Below, one piece after another: positions 1 through 8,769 of a stretch of DNA of 22,501 bases; positions within the stretch are counted from its first letter, which is position 1, and each line of letters begins with the position of its first letter. The translations under genes were made by a program, and so were the position numbers. This DNA is from CAZDXB01 sp964509335 (GTDB taxonomy: Bacteria > Bacteroidota > Ignavibacteria > Kapaibacteriales > UBA2268), in assembly GCA_964509335.1 (NCBI GenBank), contig CAZDXB010000040.1, positions 1 to 22,501 of the forward strand, written 5' to 3'. Under the pieces are notes generated by a model. That model saw nothing but the letters and a program-made list of their open reading frames with translations, did no database searches and was not told where the DNA came from.

Positions 1-106
1 TCCCAAATTGGAATTTGGGAATGAGTGTAATTAGAATCTAGGGAGTAGCTTTCAGTCTCATTCCCAAATTAAAATTTGGGAATGAGTGTAATTAGAATTT
101 GGGAAT
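1..106. repeat. ATTCCC-type palindromic repeats, two copies plus a half copy
   Basis: The window opens inside a palindrome at 1-22 whose arms read TCCCAAATT and AATTTGGGA around GG. A complete copy lies at 57-86: the 14-base arms CTCATTCCCAAATT and AATTTGGGAATGAG flank AA. A lone right half (AATTTGGGAAT) sits at 96-106. Both full copies are followed by GAGTGTAATTAGAAT (23-37 and 84-98), so the unit is a tandem repeat with a 61-bp period. The repeats lie beyond the 3' end of the minus-strand kinase gene. No T-run follows the stem on either strand, so a plain intrinsic terminator is unlikely. Copies of the same family recur near 6460, 6514, 22240 and 22326. Confidence 0.9.
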
Positions 107-134
107 CAGGGTGTAACTATAATATAAGTTTTTT

Positions 135-3100
135 CTATCTGACGCCCGTAGAAGTAAGTCCCGGATGAAATTTTGGAAGAATGATAGTGAACTTTGTCCC
201 CTTGTTTAATTCACTGTCCACCGTTATCTCGCCGTCTAAATATTCCACCAGCCTTTTAACTATAGATAAACCGAGGCCTGTCCCCTCTTTTGTAGCGACA
301 TTTCTCCCTCTTGCAAAATGCTCGAAAATATACTTAATATCCTCTTCGGGTATCCCTACGCCTTCGTCCTCAACGCTCAATGTAAATACGCTTTTGCTCT
401 GAACGCATTCAACCCTTATCTCGACGCCATCCAAAGAATACTTAAGAGCGTTGGAAAGTAGATTATTTAGTATTTGCTCTACGAACATTCTGTCGGAATG
501 AACAACGATATTTTCATCTTGACAATCAAACACTATCCCGTGCCTGCCTTTATCGTAGAATTTCGCTTCTTCTACCTCTTTATGAATTAGCTCGACAACG
601 TTGAACCTCGTAATCTTCATTTTCTTTTCTTGTGATTCGAGCCGGCCGATTAGCATAACTTTCTCAATCATTTCGTTCATTCTTGATATAGAGGCGTCTA
701 TTCTTTCCAGATGTTTTTTATGGCTTGTTGCGTCCCCTTTCAAAAAATAACGGTCGAGAAGCTCCGAAGACGTTTGGATTACGGTTAAAGGCGTTCTGTA
801 TTGATGAGAAACTAAAGAAACGAACTCCGATTTCAATCTGTTCAGCTCTTTTTCCCTTTCTAACGCCCTCGCTAATTCTTTCTGATATCTGATTAAATCA
901 GCTTGAATTTTCTTCCGCTTTTCAACTTCGTTTTTTAGCCCGTCCATAGCGTCGGTTAATTCGGAAGTTCTTTCTACCACCCTCTCTTCCAACTCTTGAT
1001 TAATAGATTCAATTTTCAGCAAGGCTTTTTTCTTTTCGGTAATGTCTTGCATTATAACGGCTACCCTGTTTTCTTGCGGCAGGTATATACTCACGTTGAA
1101 ATAATATTTCGGAGAGTCGAACGGATATTCGCTTTCAAAAGTCAAAGTAGTATTTTGTTTCGCGGCGGCTTTTATTCGCTCCATATATTTTTTAAATTCA
1201 TCAAGATTAAATATCTCGGATATAAGCCTGCCTTCGATTAGTTCTCCGTTTAAATCGTTAACATCGGAAATTTTATCTACAAAAGATTTATTTGCTTCTA
1301 TTACTCTAACGTCGATAATCTCGTCGGATTTGTTTTTAACTAAATCCAGCAAGACAGCCGACTCTTTCATATTGTCGAACAAGGCTTTGAACTTCCGTTC
1401 GCTTTCGGCTAAAGCTTGCTCGGCTGTCTTTCGTTCGGTAATATCGGAATGAGTTCCAACCATTCTTACGGCGGCGTCGCTCTCGTCGCGCTCGACGGTT
1501 TTGCCGCGACCTAGTATCCAAATCCAGTCGCCGTTTTTCTTTTTCATACGAAACTCTACGGCGAACTCTTCTTTCTTCTCTTCCAAATGTCCTTTTATAA
1601 CAGCTTCCGCTTTATCGGCATCCTCAGGATGCAAAAGCTCTTTCCAGTTTTCGTAAGAAGATTCAAACTCGTTAGGTTCGAAACCGAGCATAGTATAGTA
1701 CCTCGGGCTGAAATACGCTTTGCCGGTTTTGACGTCCAAATCCCAAATAGCGTCGTTTGTCGCTTCTATTACTAACGATAACCGCTCTTCGACTTTTTTC
1801 AAATCGGTAATATCTTGAACGGCGAATATAATGCCTTTAGAAAGGTCGGATTTATTAATTAAAGCTAGATTTCCGTAAACATTTAAAATCTTTCCGTCTT
1901 TTCTTTTCAATTTAGTTTCGGAAGTCGCAATGCCTTTTTTAATCAATATGTCGTATAGCTCTTCAACTTCCTTGTATTCATAATCCGAAGGATAAATAAT
2001 TCTAGTCTCGGCGCCTAATAATTCCTCTTCGGAATAGCCTAACAAGTCCAAAAAGTAATCGTTAGCCCAATCAAAAGTTCTATCTTTAATCAATCCAATT
2101 CCAATAGGCGAAGCCGACAAGATAGTTCTTAAGGTTTTCTCTTTTTCCTTTAGTTCTTCCTCAAATTTTACGCGTTCGGTTAGGTCCCTTAAGATTGTTG
2201 AATAATATAGTATTTCTCCTTCTTCGTCCGTATGAGAGACAATAATTTGAGAAGTTGGGATTTCTCTGCCGTCGGCAGATAACAAAGCCGTTTCGCCAAT
2301 CCATTGTCCTTGACGCCCAGAGGTTTTAATGCCCTCATTCATTATTTTTTCAAGAGCCCAATCCGGATATGTTTCGGTTATATCCCGATTTTCCCAACCT
2401 TTCCATCCCAATAATTTTAAAGCCGCTTTATTTAAATACGTGATTTTGCCGTCCGGTCGGGAAGTTCCAATAAAATCCCTAGAGTTTTCTATTATTGAAG
2501 TATGCTTTCTTAGCTCTAATTCGACTTTTTTTCGTTTTTCTATATCCAATCTCAAATTATTCAAACTTCCTTGAAGCTTTTCCGCTGTCTCGTCGAAAAC
2601 GGCGGCGAATTCGCCGATTTCGTCTTCCGAATCAATATTGGCTCGTTGGCTTAAGTCTCCCTGTTTTATCTTTCTGGACGTTAACGTTAAGTCTTTTATC
2701 CTATCTATAATCAGAGTTTTGTTCATCAAAATTACCGCGATAAAAAGAAAGAATATGGATAAAACCGAGATAATTATGAATCTACTCGTAAAAGCGGGAA
2801 CTTGCGCTAGTATTTCGCTCTTTGGCACGTCTATAGCGTAATACCAATTCATCGCGTCCATTTTATGAACGAAAACGTAATTATCTCTTCCGTTTTCGCT
2901 TATTTGCATCTTTAGAATATATTTTCTCGTTTGGGAGCTATCCAAGACGGAATTAATGATAGCCGATAACTCTTGGTCCTCCGCGCTCTTGAAAAACAAA
3001 GGCTTCCCCATCTCCGTTTTTCTTTTGAGTTCGTTTAGAAAGCGCGGGTGGAGAATAATATTACCGTTTCCGTCAAAGATAAAGCTAATGCCCGTCTTAA

Positions 3101-3854
3101 AATAGCTCTGATTTAATATTCGGCTGTAGATATCGTCGAGAATAACGTCGTGGCCAACTATTCCGACAAACTCGCCTTCTATGTAAATCGGCGTTATCAA
3201 GCTTATCATCCAGTGTTCCCATATCGAATCGTAATACGGAACTGTCCATACCGGTTTTCTTTCGGGATTGTGTTTGGGGTCGGCTATATAATAAAATCTA
3301 TCTTTAGTAAAGTCGTGGTCGCTTTCAATTTCCAAAGCCCAATCTTTAGGATATATTCTTATATATTGCTTTTTCGAAATGAAGTAAGTATTGAAAACAT
3401 TATTTTCTATTCCTTTAGAGTAGTAATCGAATTTATTTTCAGTAGCCAGCAACTCTCTTTTAATATCGTTTGTAAGGTCGGCTCTTTCGGATACAAATCC
3501 AGCTGAAATATACTCGCTTTTTTTGCCAGTCGTATCGGTTCTGAAAGCTCCGTCAATTAAACTGAACCTATCTTCAAATTTATCCAAATTCACCCGTTTA
3601 ATATCTTCCTCAAGCCAATATTTAACGTTCCGCTCGCTTTTCAAGCCGTGTTCGCGCAAATTGTCGAAAAAAGATTCAAGATCGCGCGCTTCGTCGTCCA
3701 ATAGAGACGCGGCGTTGTTCTCCAAATTCTTAATTATTTGGCTTTTAAAAATTGCTCTTGTAAAAAGTCCCACTAAAAAAAGGAATACGACAAAAATCGC
3801 GACGTAAGCTATCGCTAATTTCGCGTTGATTCCCAATCTAAACTTACTACCCAT
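135..3854 (-). CDS. Membrane-bound multi-PAS sensor histidine kinase (Cache-HAMP-PASx4-HisKA-HATPase)
   Basis: This 1239-residue kinase should sense an extracytoplasmic signal and autophosphorylate for a partner response regulator. Visible order: membrane helix about 11-33; a periplasmic region about 45-350 that looks like a double Cache domain (motif IVGHDV near 232-237); helix about 357-378; HAMP about 379-430. Four PAS domains follow (about 450-560, 575-688, 693-812, 820-940), three ending in the typical D-[IL]-T-E-[RK] exit motif and the second in DITDLK. Next come a coiled coil (about 940-1005), HisKA and HATPase_c. The phospho-acceptor is His1017 in SHQYRTPL; the N-box is around Asn1135, the G1 motif DEGVGIP is at 1163-1169, and GTGLGL is at 1191-1196. 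All catalytic boxes are intact. No receiver domain or regulator gene is visible, so it looks orphan here. The ATG at 3854 has only a weak upstream purine stretch, but it gives a proper N-terminal signal anchor. The ligand is unknown. Confidence 0.95.
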   Translation of the reverse strand: MGSKFRLGINAKLAIAYVAIFVVFLFLVGLFTRAIFKSQIIKNLENNAASLLDDEARDLESFFDNLREHGLKSERNVKYWLEEDIKRVNLDKFEDRFSLIDGAFRTDTTGKKSEYISAGFVSERADLTNDIKRELLATENKFDYYSKGIENNVFNTYFISKKQYIRIYPKDWALEIESDHDFTKDRFYYIADPKHNPERKPVWTVPYYDSIWEHWMISLITPIYIEGEFVGIVGHDVILDDIYSRILNQSYFKTGISFIFDGNGNIILHPRFLNELKRKTEMGKPLFFKSAEDQELSAIINSVLDSSQTRKYILKMQISENGRDNYVFVHKMDAMNWYYAIDVPKSEILAQVPAFTSRFIIISVLSIFFLFIAVILMNKTLIIDRIKDLTLTSRKIKQGDLSQRANIDSEDEIGEFAAVFDETAEKLQGSLNNLRLDIEKRKKVELELRKHTSIIENSRDFIGTSRPDGKITYLNKAALKLLGWKGWENRDITETYPDWALEKIMNEGIKTSGRQGQWIGETALLSADGREIPTSQIIVSHTDEEGEILYYSTILRDLTERVKFEEELKEKEKTLRTILSASPIGIGLIKDRTFDWANDYFLDLLGYSEEELLGAETRIIYPSDYEYKEVEELYDILIKKGIATSETKLKRKDGKILNVYGNLALINKSDLSKGIIFAVQDITDLKKVEERLSLVIEATNDAIWDLDVKTGKAYFSPRYYTMLGFEPNEFESSYENWKELLHPEDADKAEAVIKGHLEEKKEEFAVEFRMKKKNGDWIWILGRGKTVERDESDAAVRMVGTHSDITERKTAEQALAESERKFKALFDNMKESAVLLDLVKNKSDEIIDVRVIEANKSFVDKISDVNDLNGELIEGRLISEIFNLDEFKKYMERIKAAAKQNTTLTFESEYPFDSPKYYFNVSIYLPQENRVAVIMQDITEKKKALLKIESINQELEERVVERTSELTDAMDGLKNEVEKRKKIQADLIRYQKELARALEREKELNRLKSEFVSLVSHQYRTPLTVIQTSSELLDRYFLKGDATSHKKHLERIDASISRMNEMIEKVMLIGRLESQEKKMKITRFNVVELIHKEVEEAKFYDKGRHGIVFDCQDENIVVHSDRMFVEQILNNLLSNALKYSLDGVEIRVECVQSKSVFTLSVEDEGVGIPEEDIKYIFEHFARGRNVATKEGTGLGLSIVKRLVEYLDGEITVDSELNKGTKFTIILPKFHPGLTSTGVR

Positions 3855-4332
3855 AAACCAGCCTAATGTTAAATATCCTTAATTCTTAGTAAATCTAAAT
3901 AAGTCGCATAACAAAAGTCGTTCCAAACTAACTTTTTCTCAATTTTATAAAACCATCAAAAGAGCTATAAACGCTATCTGTCCAATAACTTATAAATTAA
4001 ATTGTATTTATTCCTTAATTTTACTCTAAGATTATGATATACCCTAGTTTATTCGTTTGCTAATCCGATATTTACTAAAATATCATTTAAAACGCTAATT
4101 CTAAAACGGGAAATTTATTCTTTCAACTCAGACTTTTTTATCAAGTCGCCAACATCGAGCAAATACAAAATCTTATTTCAATCTTTCTATTAACTATCGC
4201 CGTTTCAATACGCTAATATAAAATATATTTCTTATCTTTGAAGTTTTACAAAACTAAATTATAATTAGCTATTTCATTTTTCGTCTTAGCTAAAAATAGA
4301 ACTGAACAATTATATAAGCTGTTGGAGGTAAG
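3855..4332. other. Divergent intergenic region between the kinase and ftsH
   Basis: This 478-bp, very A+T-rich spacer separates two divergently transcribed genes and must carry both promoters. I see no coding potential, RNA gene or palindromic repeat in it. The only promoter-like element I can name is the TAnnTTTG match at 4233-4240, listed separately. Confidence 0.6.
4233..4240 (+). promoter_or_regulatory. Candidate -7 element for ftsH
   Basis: TATCTTTG matches the Bacteroidota -7 consensus TAnnTTTG and lies about 95 bases before the ftsH start. No matching TTG or TTTG occurs 19-21 bases upstream, so only half of the promoter pattern is present. Such an 8-mer is not rare in A+T-rich DNA. 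Confidence 0.3.
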
Positions 4333-4335
4333 TTG

Positions 4336-6432
4336 ATGAGCGAAAACTCGGATAACAACAATGAAAAAGACAAGAAACAAAATAAATTTTCGCCGCTAGG
4401 GGATTTTAAAAATTTTGGCGGAGGAGACAAAGAGCCGCAAAACAAAATTTTCAGGAATCTCTTAATATGGATGGCTATATTCTTAGGCGTCGTTACGATT
4501 TATATGTTCTTTCATTCGTCGCAAAAGCCCGAATGGCCCGTATCCTACACTCAATATCAGGAATTTTTGGAATCGGATTTAATCAAGGAAGCGACTATAA
4601 CTAAAGGTCAGTTTAACGAATATAAATTTCACGGAACGCTTAAGAAATACGTAACGGTAAAAACAGAAGGTAAGTCTAGAGATATAAAACACTTTGTTAC
4701 CCGACTCGGAGTCCTAGATTCCAAAACAGAAAAAGTCTGGGAAGAAAAAGGTATTGAATGGACGTATGAAAAAGACGAAAGCGAGTGGTTAAACGCCCTC
4801 TGGTCGATTCTGCCTTGGGTCATTTTGATTGGACTATATATATTCTTCATTCGGCGAATGCAAATGGGAAGCGGCGGCGGCTCCAAAGGGCTTTTCTCTT
4901 TTGGCAAATCTAAAGCGAAACTCTGGACGGAAAGCCAAAAAAAAGCGACTTTCGATGACGTAGCCGGCGTTCAAGAAGCAAAAGAAGAACTTGAAGAAAT
5001 AATAGAATTTCTGAAAAATCCGGATAAATTTAAAAAACTTGGCGGAAGAATTCCCAGAGGCGTTATGCTCTTGGGCGCTCCCGGCACGGGCAAAACTTTA
5101 TTGGCGAGAGCCGTAGCCGGCGAAGCGGACGTTCCTTTTTACTCTATATCCGGCGCGGATTTCGTCGAGATGTTCGTAGGCGTCGGAGCAAGCAGAGTAC
5201 GCGACTTGTTCGAACAAGCTAAGAAAAACGCTCCTTGCTTGGTTTTCATCGACGAAATGGACGCCGTCGGCAGACAAAGAGGCGCAGGCTTAGGCGGCGG
5301 ACACGACGAGCGCGAGCAAACGCTGAACCAATTGCTAGTCGAAATGGACGGCTTCGAGCAAAGCAGCAGCGTTATAATTATAGCGGCTACCAACCGACCC
5401 GACGTTTTAGACCCGGCTCTGCTTCGCCCCGGAAGGTTCGACAGACAAATAGTCGTAGATAAACCCGACGTAAGAGGCAGAGAAATGATATTCGAAGTCC
5501 ACGCAAAAGGAATACCCACCGGCGACGACGTAGATTTCAAAGCTCTCGCGAAAGGAACTCCCGGGCTAACCGGAGCCGACATAGAAAACATAGTGAACGA
5601 AGCGTCTCTTCTCGCCGCGAGGCGAAATAGCGACAAGGTTACTATGTACGATTTCGAAAACGCCAGAGATAAAATTCTTATGGGAGCCGAACGAAAAAGC
5701 TTGGTCATACCAGAGCGTGAAAAGAAAATGACGGCTTATCATGAAATGGGACACGCTCTCGTAGGCAAATTGTTGCCCGAAAGCGACCCGGTTCACAAAG
5801 TTACCATTATTCCGAGAGGTAGAGCGTTAGGCGCTACCTCCTATCTCCCGTTAGAAGAAACGCACTCTCTTTCTAAAACTTACATAGAAACCAAAATAGT
5901 TATTTTACTAGCTGGCAGAGCGGCGGAGAAGCTGGTATTCAACCAGCTATCTACCGGCGCGGCTAACGATTTGGAAAACGCTACAAAGCTAACCAAAAAG
6001 ATGGTTTGCGACTGGGGAATGAGCGACATACTCGGACCGGTGCAATTCAAATACAATCAAGAAGAAGTCTTTCTCGGTAGGGAAATCTCTCAACCGCCCG
6101 ACCACAGCGAAGAAACGGCGAGGATTATCGACAAGGAAGTCAGAAGAATTATCACCGAAGCATACAATAAAGCCGAGCAAATATTAAAAGAAAGAATCGA
6201 CGAGCTTCACAAATTCTCAAAAATACTACTCAAAAGAGAAGTTCTCGAAGGCGAGGAATTAGACAAATTAATCAAAGGCGAGGAATTAGCGCCGATTAAT
6301 ATAAAAACTTTGAACGCTCTAAAATCAATGAAATTCGACTCAAGCGACGACGAGGAAAAAGATAAAAAAGTAGAAGCAAAGTCAGACGACGAAGAAGAAA
6401 GCAAGGACGAAAGCGATAATAAAAATAGCTGA
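4336..6432 (+). CDS. ftsH: ATP-dependent zinc metalloprotease FtsH
   Basis: FtsH is a membrane-anchored hexameric AAA+ protease that extracts and degrades misassembled membrane proteins and short-lived regulators. This 698-residue copy has helix 1 at about 39-59, a periplasmic segment, and helix 2 at about 154-173. Walker A GAPGTGKT is at 247-254, Walker B reads FIDEMDAVGR (more often FIDEIDAVGR), and the second region of homology contains LRPGRFDRQ. The zinc site is HEMGH at 469-473 (usually HEAGH), and the third-ligand motif TGAANDL is present. The tail (about the last 35 residues) is highly acidic and low-complexity. I chose ATG 4336 over the adjacent TTG 4333 because GGAGG at 4324-4328 is then 7 bases away instead of 4. 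The gene stands alone, convergent with the K+ channel gene, and all catalytic residues are present. Confidence 0.98.
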   Translation: MSENSDNNNEKDKKQNKFSPLGDFKNFGGGDKEPQNKIFRNLLIWMAIFLGVVTIYMFFHSSQKPEWPVSYTQYQEFLESDLIKEATITKGQFNEYKFHGTLKKYVTVKTEGKSRDIKHFVTRLGVLDSKTEKVWEEKGIEWTYEKDESEWLNALWSILPWVILIGLYIFFIRRMQMGSGGGSKGLFSFGKSKAKLWTESQKKATFDDVAGVQEAKEELEEIIEFLKNPDKFKKLGGRIPRGVMLLGAPGTGKTLLARAVAGEADVPFYSISGADFVEMFVGVGASRVRDLFEQAKKNAPCLVFIDEMDAVGRQRGAGLGGGHDEREQTLNQLLVEMDGFEQSSSVIIIAATNRPDVLDPALLRPGRFDRQIVVDKPDVRGREMIFEVHAKGIPTGDDVDFKALAKGTPGLTGADIENIVNEASLLAARRNSDKVTMYDFENARDKILMGAERKSLVIPEREKKMTAYHEMGHALVGKLLPESDPVHKVTIIPRGRALGATSYLPLEETHSLSKTYIETKIVILLAGRAAEKLVFNQLSTGAANDLENATKLTKKMVCDWGMSDILGPVQFKYNQEEVFLGREISQPPDHSEETARIIDKEVRRIITEAYNKAEQILKERIDELHKFSKILLKREVLEGEELDKLIKGEELAPINIKTLNALKSMKFDSSDDEEKDKKVEAKSDDEEESKDESDNKNS

Positions 6433-6459
6433 TTAGGCTGTCAATACTAATTCTCAACT

Positions 6460-6591
6460 CTAATTCCCAAATTCCAATTTGGGAATTAGTAATGTACTCC
6501 AAGGCTGTCAACTCTAATTCCCAAATTATAATTTGGGAATTAGCAACGCTTCGATTTGGGAATTAGCAAAGCTTTGATTTGGGAGAATTAG
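6460..6591. repeat. Two ATTCCC-type palindromes followed by tandem half-copies
   Basis: Two complete palindromes lie at 6460-6489 and 6514-6543. Both have arms CTAATTCCCAAATT and AATTTGGGAATTAG, around centres CC and AT. After the second come two further right-half copies, at 6554-6566 and 6577-6591, spaced about 23 bases apart and joined by related linkers (CAACGCTTCG, CAAAGCTTTG). The cluster fills the gap between the convergent ftsH and K+ channel genes. The outer arm bases differ from the copies at 57 and 22240 (CTAA/TTAG instead of CTCA/TGAG) but remain paired. No T-run follows the stems. Confidence 0.9.
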
Positions 6592-6610
6592 CTTCATTTC
6601 AATTTAAGCC

Positions 6611-7663
6611 CTACTCCCCTTGCTCTACTTTGAAGATATCCTTCTTTAACGCTTTGTAAGATTCGCCGTTGTTGATAAATATAACGTAATCGCCTTCCTC
6701 GATTGTTAAGTCCATAGAGGGTAATTTTAATAGGTTTATTTTATCGCCTTCAGTTTTCACTAAACCAATCGGCAAAGAACGATATTCCCTCGTAATCTCT
6801 TCGAAAAGAGTTCCATACTTCGCGCCTATAAATTTATTTCCGTCGGTTACTTTAAACTCCTGAATATCGAAATCCTTAGCGCCTTCGGCGTGCGAGATTA
6901 AATCAACCGTATATTCCGCCACCGACGGCTCAAATATGTAACTAGCCATTATCTTAGACACAAACTCGTTTTTGGATAAAGCGTAAGTAACCCCCGCCGT
7001 TCTAAAGGTATCTTTCAAATCGCTTTCGTCCAGTATCACCATTATTTTGATTTTTTCTTCGTAATGTCTCTTAAGATTTAGTATTGCCATAAGCTTCTTA
7101 TCGTCGTTCTGTAAATTTACGAAAACCATATTCGATTTAGTAATATTCGCTTTCTTAAACGATTTGTAGTCGTATAGATTTGCAAACAAGACAAATACTT
7201 CCTTCTCTTTTTTATCGAACAACTCGTAAATCATATCCACTTCGTCTTTATTATCCGTTACGATTGCAATTTTTTGATTAGCGTCGAGCAAAACTTCCGC
7301 TATGTTCTTAGCGAAGTGGTCCCAGCCGATAATAAGAATATGATTTTCGAAATTTACTCCGTATTGTCCCATTCTTTTTTTCTCCCTAAATTGAGCGATA
7401 GTATTTGAAACTTTTCCGATTAACGCGCTTAAGATGCTAACGCTACCCAAAACAAACATAACGCCGATAATCCTGCCGCCCAAAGACGACGGATACATAT
7501 CGCCGTAACCGACGGTCGATAAAGTAATAATGGAATACCAAACGGCGTCCACAAGCGAAACGGGATTTTCGGGCGAGACGGAATTCTCGAAATGTTGATA
7601 TAGAGATATTAATACTATATATACCGTTACGCCCAGAGCTATTTGAAAAACGCGTTTCTTCAT
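6611..7663 (-). CDS. Two-helix potassium channel with cytoplasmic RCK domains
   Basis: The product is a 350-residue, MthK-type tetrameric K+ channel subunit gated by ligand binding to its RCK domain. Visible parts: membrane helix about 6-23; pore loop with the full selectivity filter TVGYGD at 50-55; second helix about 62-88. A Rossmann-like TrkA-N/RCK domain starts near 108 (HILIIGW), and an RCK-C domain covers about 255-345. The nucleotide loop reads GWDHFAKN instead of the textbook GxGxxG, a variation also known in channel RCK domains, so NAD binding should not be assumed. There is no voltage-sensor segment. The ATG at 7663 gives a conventional start, but no clear Shine-Dalgarno sequence precedes it. 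It is a single gene, convergent with ftsH and divergent from the beta-barrel gene at 8119. Confidence 0.93.
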   Translation of the reverse strand: MKKRVFQIALGVTVYIVLISLYQHFENSVSPENPVSLVDAVWYSIITLSTVGYGDMYPSSLGGRIIGVMFVLGSVSILSALIGKVSNTIAQFREKKRMGQYGVNFENHILIIGWDHFAKNIAEVLLDANQKIAIVTDNKDEVDMIYELFDKKEKEVFVLFANLYDYKSFKKANITKSNMVFVNLQNDDKKLMAILNLKRHYEEKIKIMVILDESDLKDTFRTAGVTYALSKNEFVSKIMASYIFEPSVAEYTVDLISHAEGAKDFDIQEFKVTDGNKFIGAKYGTLFEEITREYRSLPIGLVKTEGDKINLLKLPSMDLTIEEGDYVIFINNGESYKALKKDIFKVEQGE

Positions 7664-7893
7664 TTTTGAATTTCATTTTTTACTAAAATGCTATATATAA
7701 ATTATGAAAAACTCTGGAAATTAAAAAAAAGCGAATAGTTGGTTGCTAACCTTTTTTGAAAATTTCAAACCAGTTTAAAGCGTTTTTATATAGTCTGAAC
7801 TGAATTTTCTTCGCAACTTATTTTACTCGTCTAATAATCTTATCTAATCAATCGCGTCTCAGATAAAAACAGTTAAAAATAAAGATTAAGATT

Positions 7894-7925
7894 TTTGGAT
7901 AAAATAAAAAAAACTTTTATATTTG
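7894..7925 (+). promoter_or_regulatory. Bacteroidota-type promoter for the beta-barrel gene
   Basis: TTTG at 7894-7897 and TATATTTG at 7918-7925 are separated by exactly 20 bases. This matches the Bacteroidota housekeeping consensus TTTG-N19-21-TAnnTTTG at every defined position. Transcription would start roughly 190 bases before the ATG at 8119, leaving a long leader that contains the hairpin at 8025-8045. Confidence 0.55.
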
Positions 7926-8024
7926 TAATGGTTTTTATAGTAAATGGGATTTTTATAAGATTTTTAAAGAATTTTTGAAAAAATTATAATTGACAACTTG
8001 CATTCTTATTAATGATTCGATTTT

Positions 8025-8045
8025 AAAAGGAATTTCCTTCCTTTT
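8025..8045 (+). promoter_or_regulatory. Leader hairpin upstream of the beta-barrel gene
   Basis: AAAAGGAA and TTCCTTTT form a perfect 8-bp stem around the 5-base loop TTTCC, followed by further T and A residues. It would lie in the 5' leader if the promoter at 7894-7925 is real. It may affect mRNA stability or premature termination. The stem is weak (two G-C pairs), so it could be incidental. Confidence 0.3.
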
Positions 8046-8118
8046 TATATTTAAAAGCCAATCTTTATACAAAGGTTGCATTAATTAATTTATTATTATT
8101 TAAATATTTGGAGTTCTT

Positions 8119-8676
8119 ATGAAAAAAGTATTGTTTTCTCTGATTGCTGTCTTATTATTTTCAACTGTTTTGCTTTCGGCTAAAGGTCCCTACACAAGAG
8201 ACCATTCTGATTTGAATATAGGCGTAGGTTTTGGCTCAACTTTGTATGGGGACGCAGCTATCCCGCCTATTACCGCTTCTTATGAAATACCTTTACCAGT
8301 GGATTCTCCATCCGACATTACTAAAAAAATTAGCGTAGGCGGAGTTGCGGGTATATCTATGACAGAAAGCGACTACTATTTTGGAACTTACTCTTACACT
8401 CACATAATCATCGGAGCAAGAGGAAGCTATCATTTTTATAATGAGGGCAATATTGACGCTTACGGCGGTTTGATGATAGGATACAATATTGTATCCTCGT
8501 CATACGAAAGTAAATCTGGACATTCGGATTATGGACATTCCACAAGCGCTGGAAGCGGTATTACATATTCCGCATATGTTGGAGGCAGATACTATTTCAG
8601 CGACAGCTTTGGGGCTTTTCTCGAATTAGGTTACGGCTTAGCATATCTAAATTTAGGCGTAACTCTGAAGTTGTAA
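8119..8676 (+). CDS. Small outer-membrane beta-barrel protein
   Basis: I cannot assign a named family, but the 185 residues look like a small secreted beta-barrel. There is a signal peptide at about 1-21 (MKK, a hydrophobic core, cleavage near LLSA/KG). Alternating Gly/aromatic-rich strands follow (for example IGVGFGSTLYG, AYVGGRYYF, FLELGYGLAYL), and the last strand ends NLGVTLKL as in outer-membrane proteins. A Ser/Gly/His/Tyr-rich stretch near 130-150 could be an extracellular loop. GGAG lies 7-10 bases before the ATG. It has its own promoter candidate and an intrinsic terminator, so it is probably monocistronic. Another small barrel gene lies at 20076-20612, but the two do not align obviously. 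The OmpW/OprF-like size is suggestive only. Confidence 0.75.
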   Translation: MKKVLFSLIAVLLFSTVLLSAKGPYTRDHSDLNIGVGFGSTLYGDAAIPPITASYEIPLPVDSPSDITKKISVGGVAGISMTESDYYFGTYSYTHIIIGARGSYHFYNEGNIDAYGGLMIGYNIVSSSYESKSGHSDYGHSTSAGSGITYSAYVGGRYYFSDSFGAFLELGYGLAYLNLGVTLKL

Positions 8677-8698
8677 AAACACTTCATTTTTGGTTTTG

Positions 8699-8743
8699 TT
8701 GCTTCGGCGGGATAAAAAACATCTTGCCGAAGTAATTTTTTTT
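8699..8743 (+). terminator. Intrinsic terminator after the beta-barrel gene
   Basis: TTGCTTCGGC (8699-8708) pairs with GCCGAAGTAA (8726-8735) with one G-T wobble, across a 17-base loop. Eight T residues follow at once (8736-8743). The stem is 23 bases after the stop codon. This is the classic form, in contrast to the T-less palindromic repeats elsewhere in the window. Confidence 0.8.
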
Positions 8744-8769
8744 AATACAAAAAAATATAGGAAATTATT

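Larger units (their letters stand above)
7664..8118. other. Divergent intergenic region, K+ channel / beta-barrel gene
   Basis: This A+T-rich spacer of 455 bp must hold promoters for both flanking genes. For the rightward gene I see a two-element promoter at 7894-7925 and a hairpin in the presumed leader at 8025-8045. I found no comparable leftward promoter, no RNA gene and no coding potential. Confidence 0.6.

Noticed and set aside
1..106. Possible CRISPR array at the left edge
   Set aside because: The repeats are perfect palindromes with near-identical linkers and half-copies. There are no unique spacers of constant length and no cas gene.
3855..4332. tRNA or small structured RNA in the kinase/ftsH spacer
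   Set aside because: The region is very A+T-rich, with no cloverleaf arms, TTCRA loop or long stem.
5139..5708. Long minus-strand reading frame (189 codons) inside ftsH
   Set aside because: It is antisense to highly conserved FtsH AAA and SRH motifs and has no recognisable domain or ribosome site.
7745..7762. Terminator-like GGTT-GCT-AACC followed by TTTTTT
   Set aside because: The stem has only four base pairs and lies in a divergent promoter region; it is likely incidental.
7990..8018. Sigma70-like TTGACA at 7990-7995
   Set aside because: No acceptable -10 at 16-18 bases, and the FCB-type promoter at 7894-7925 is the better match for this gene.
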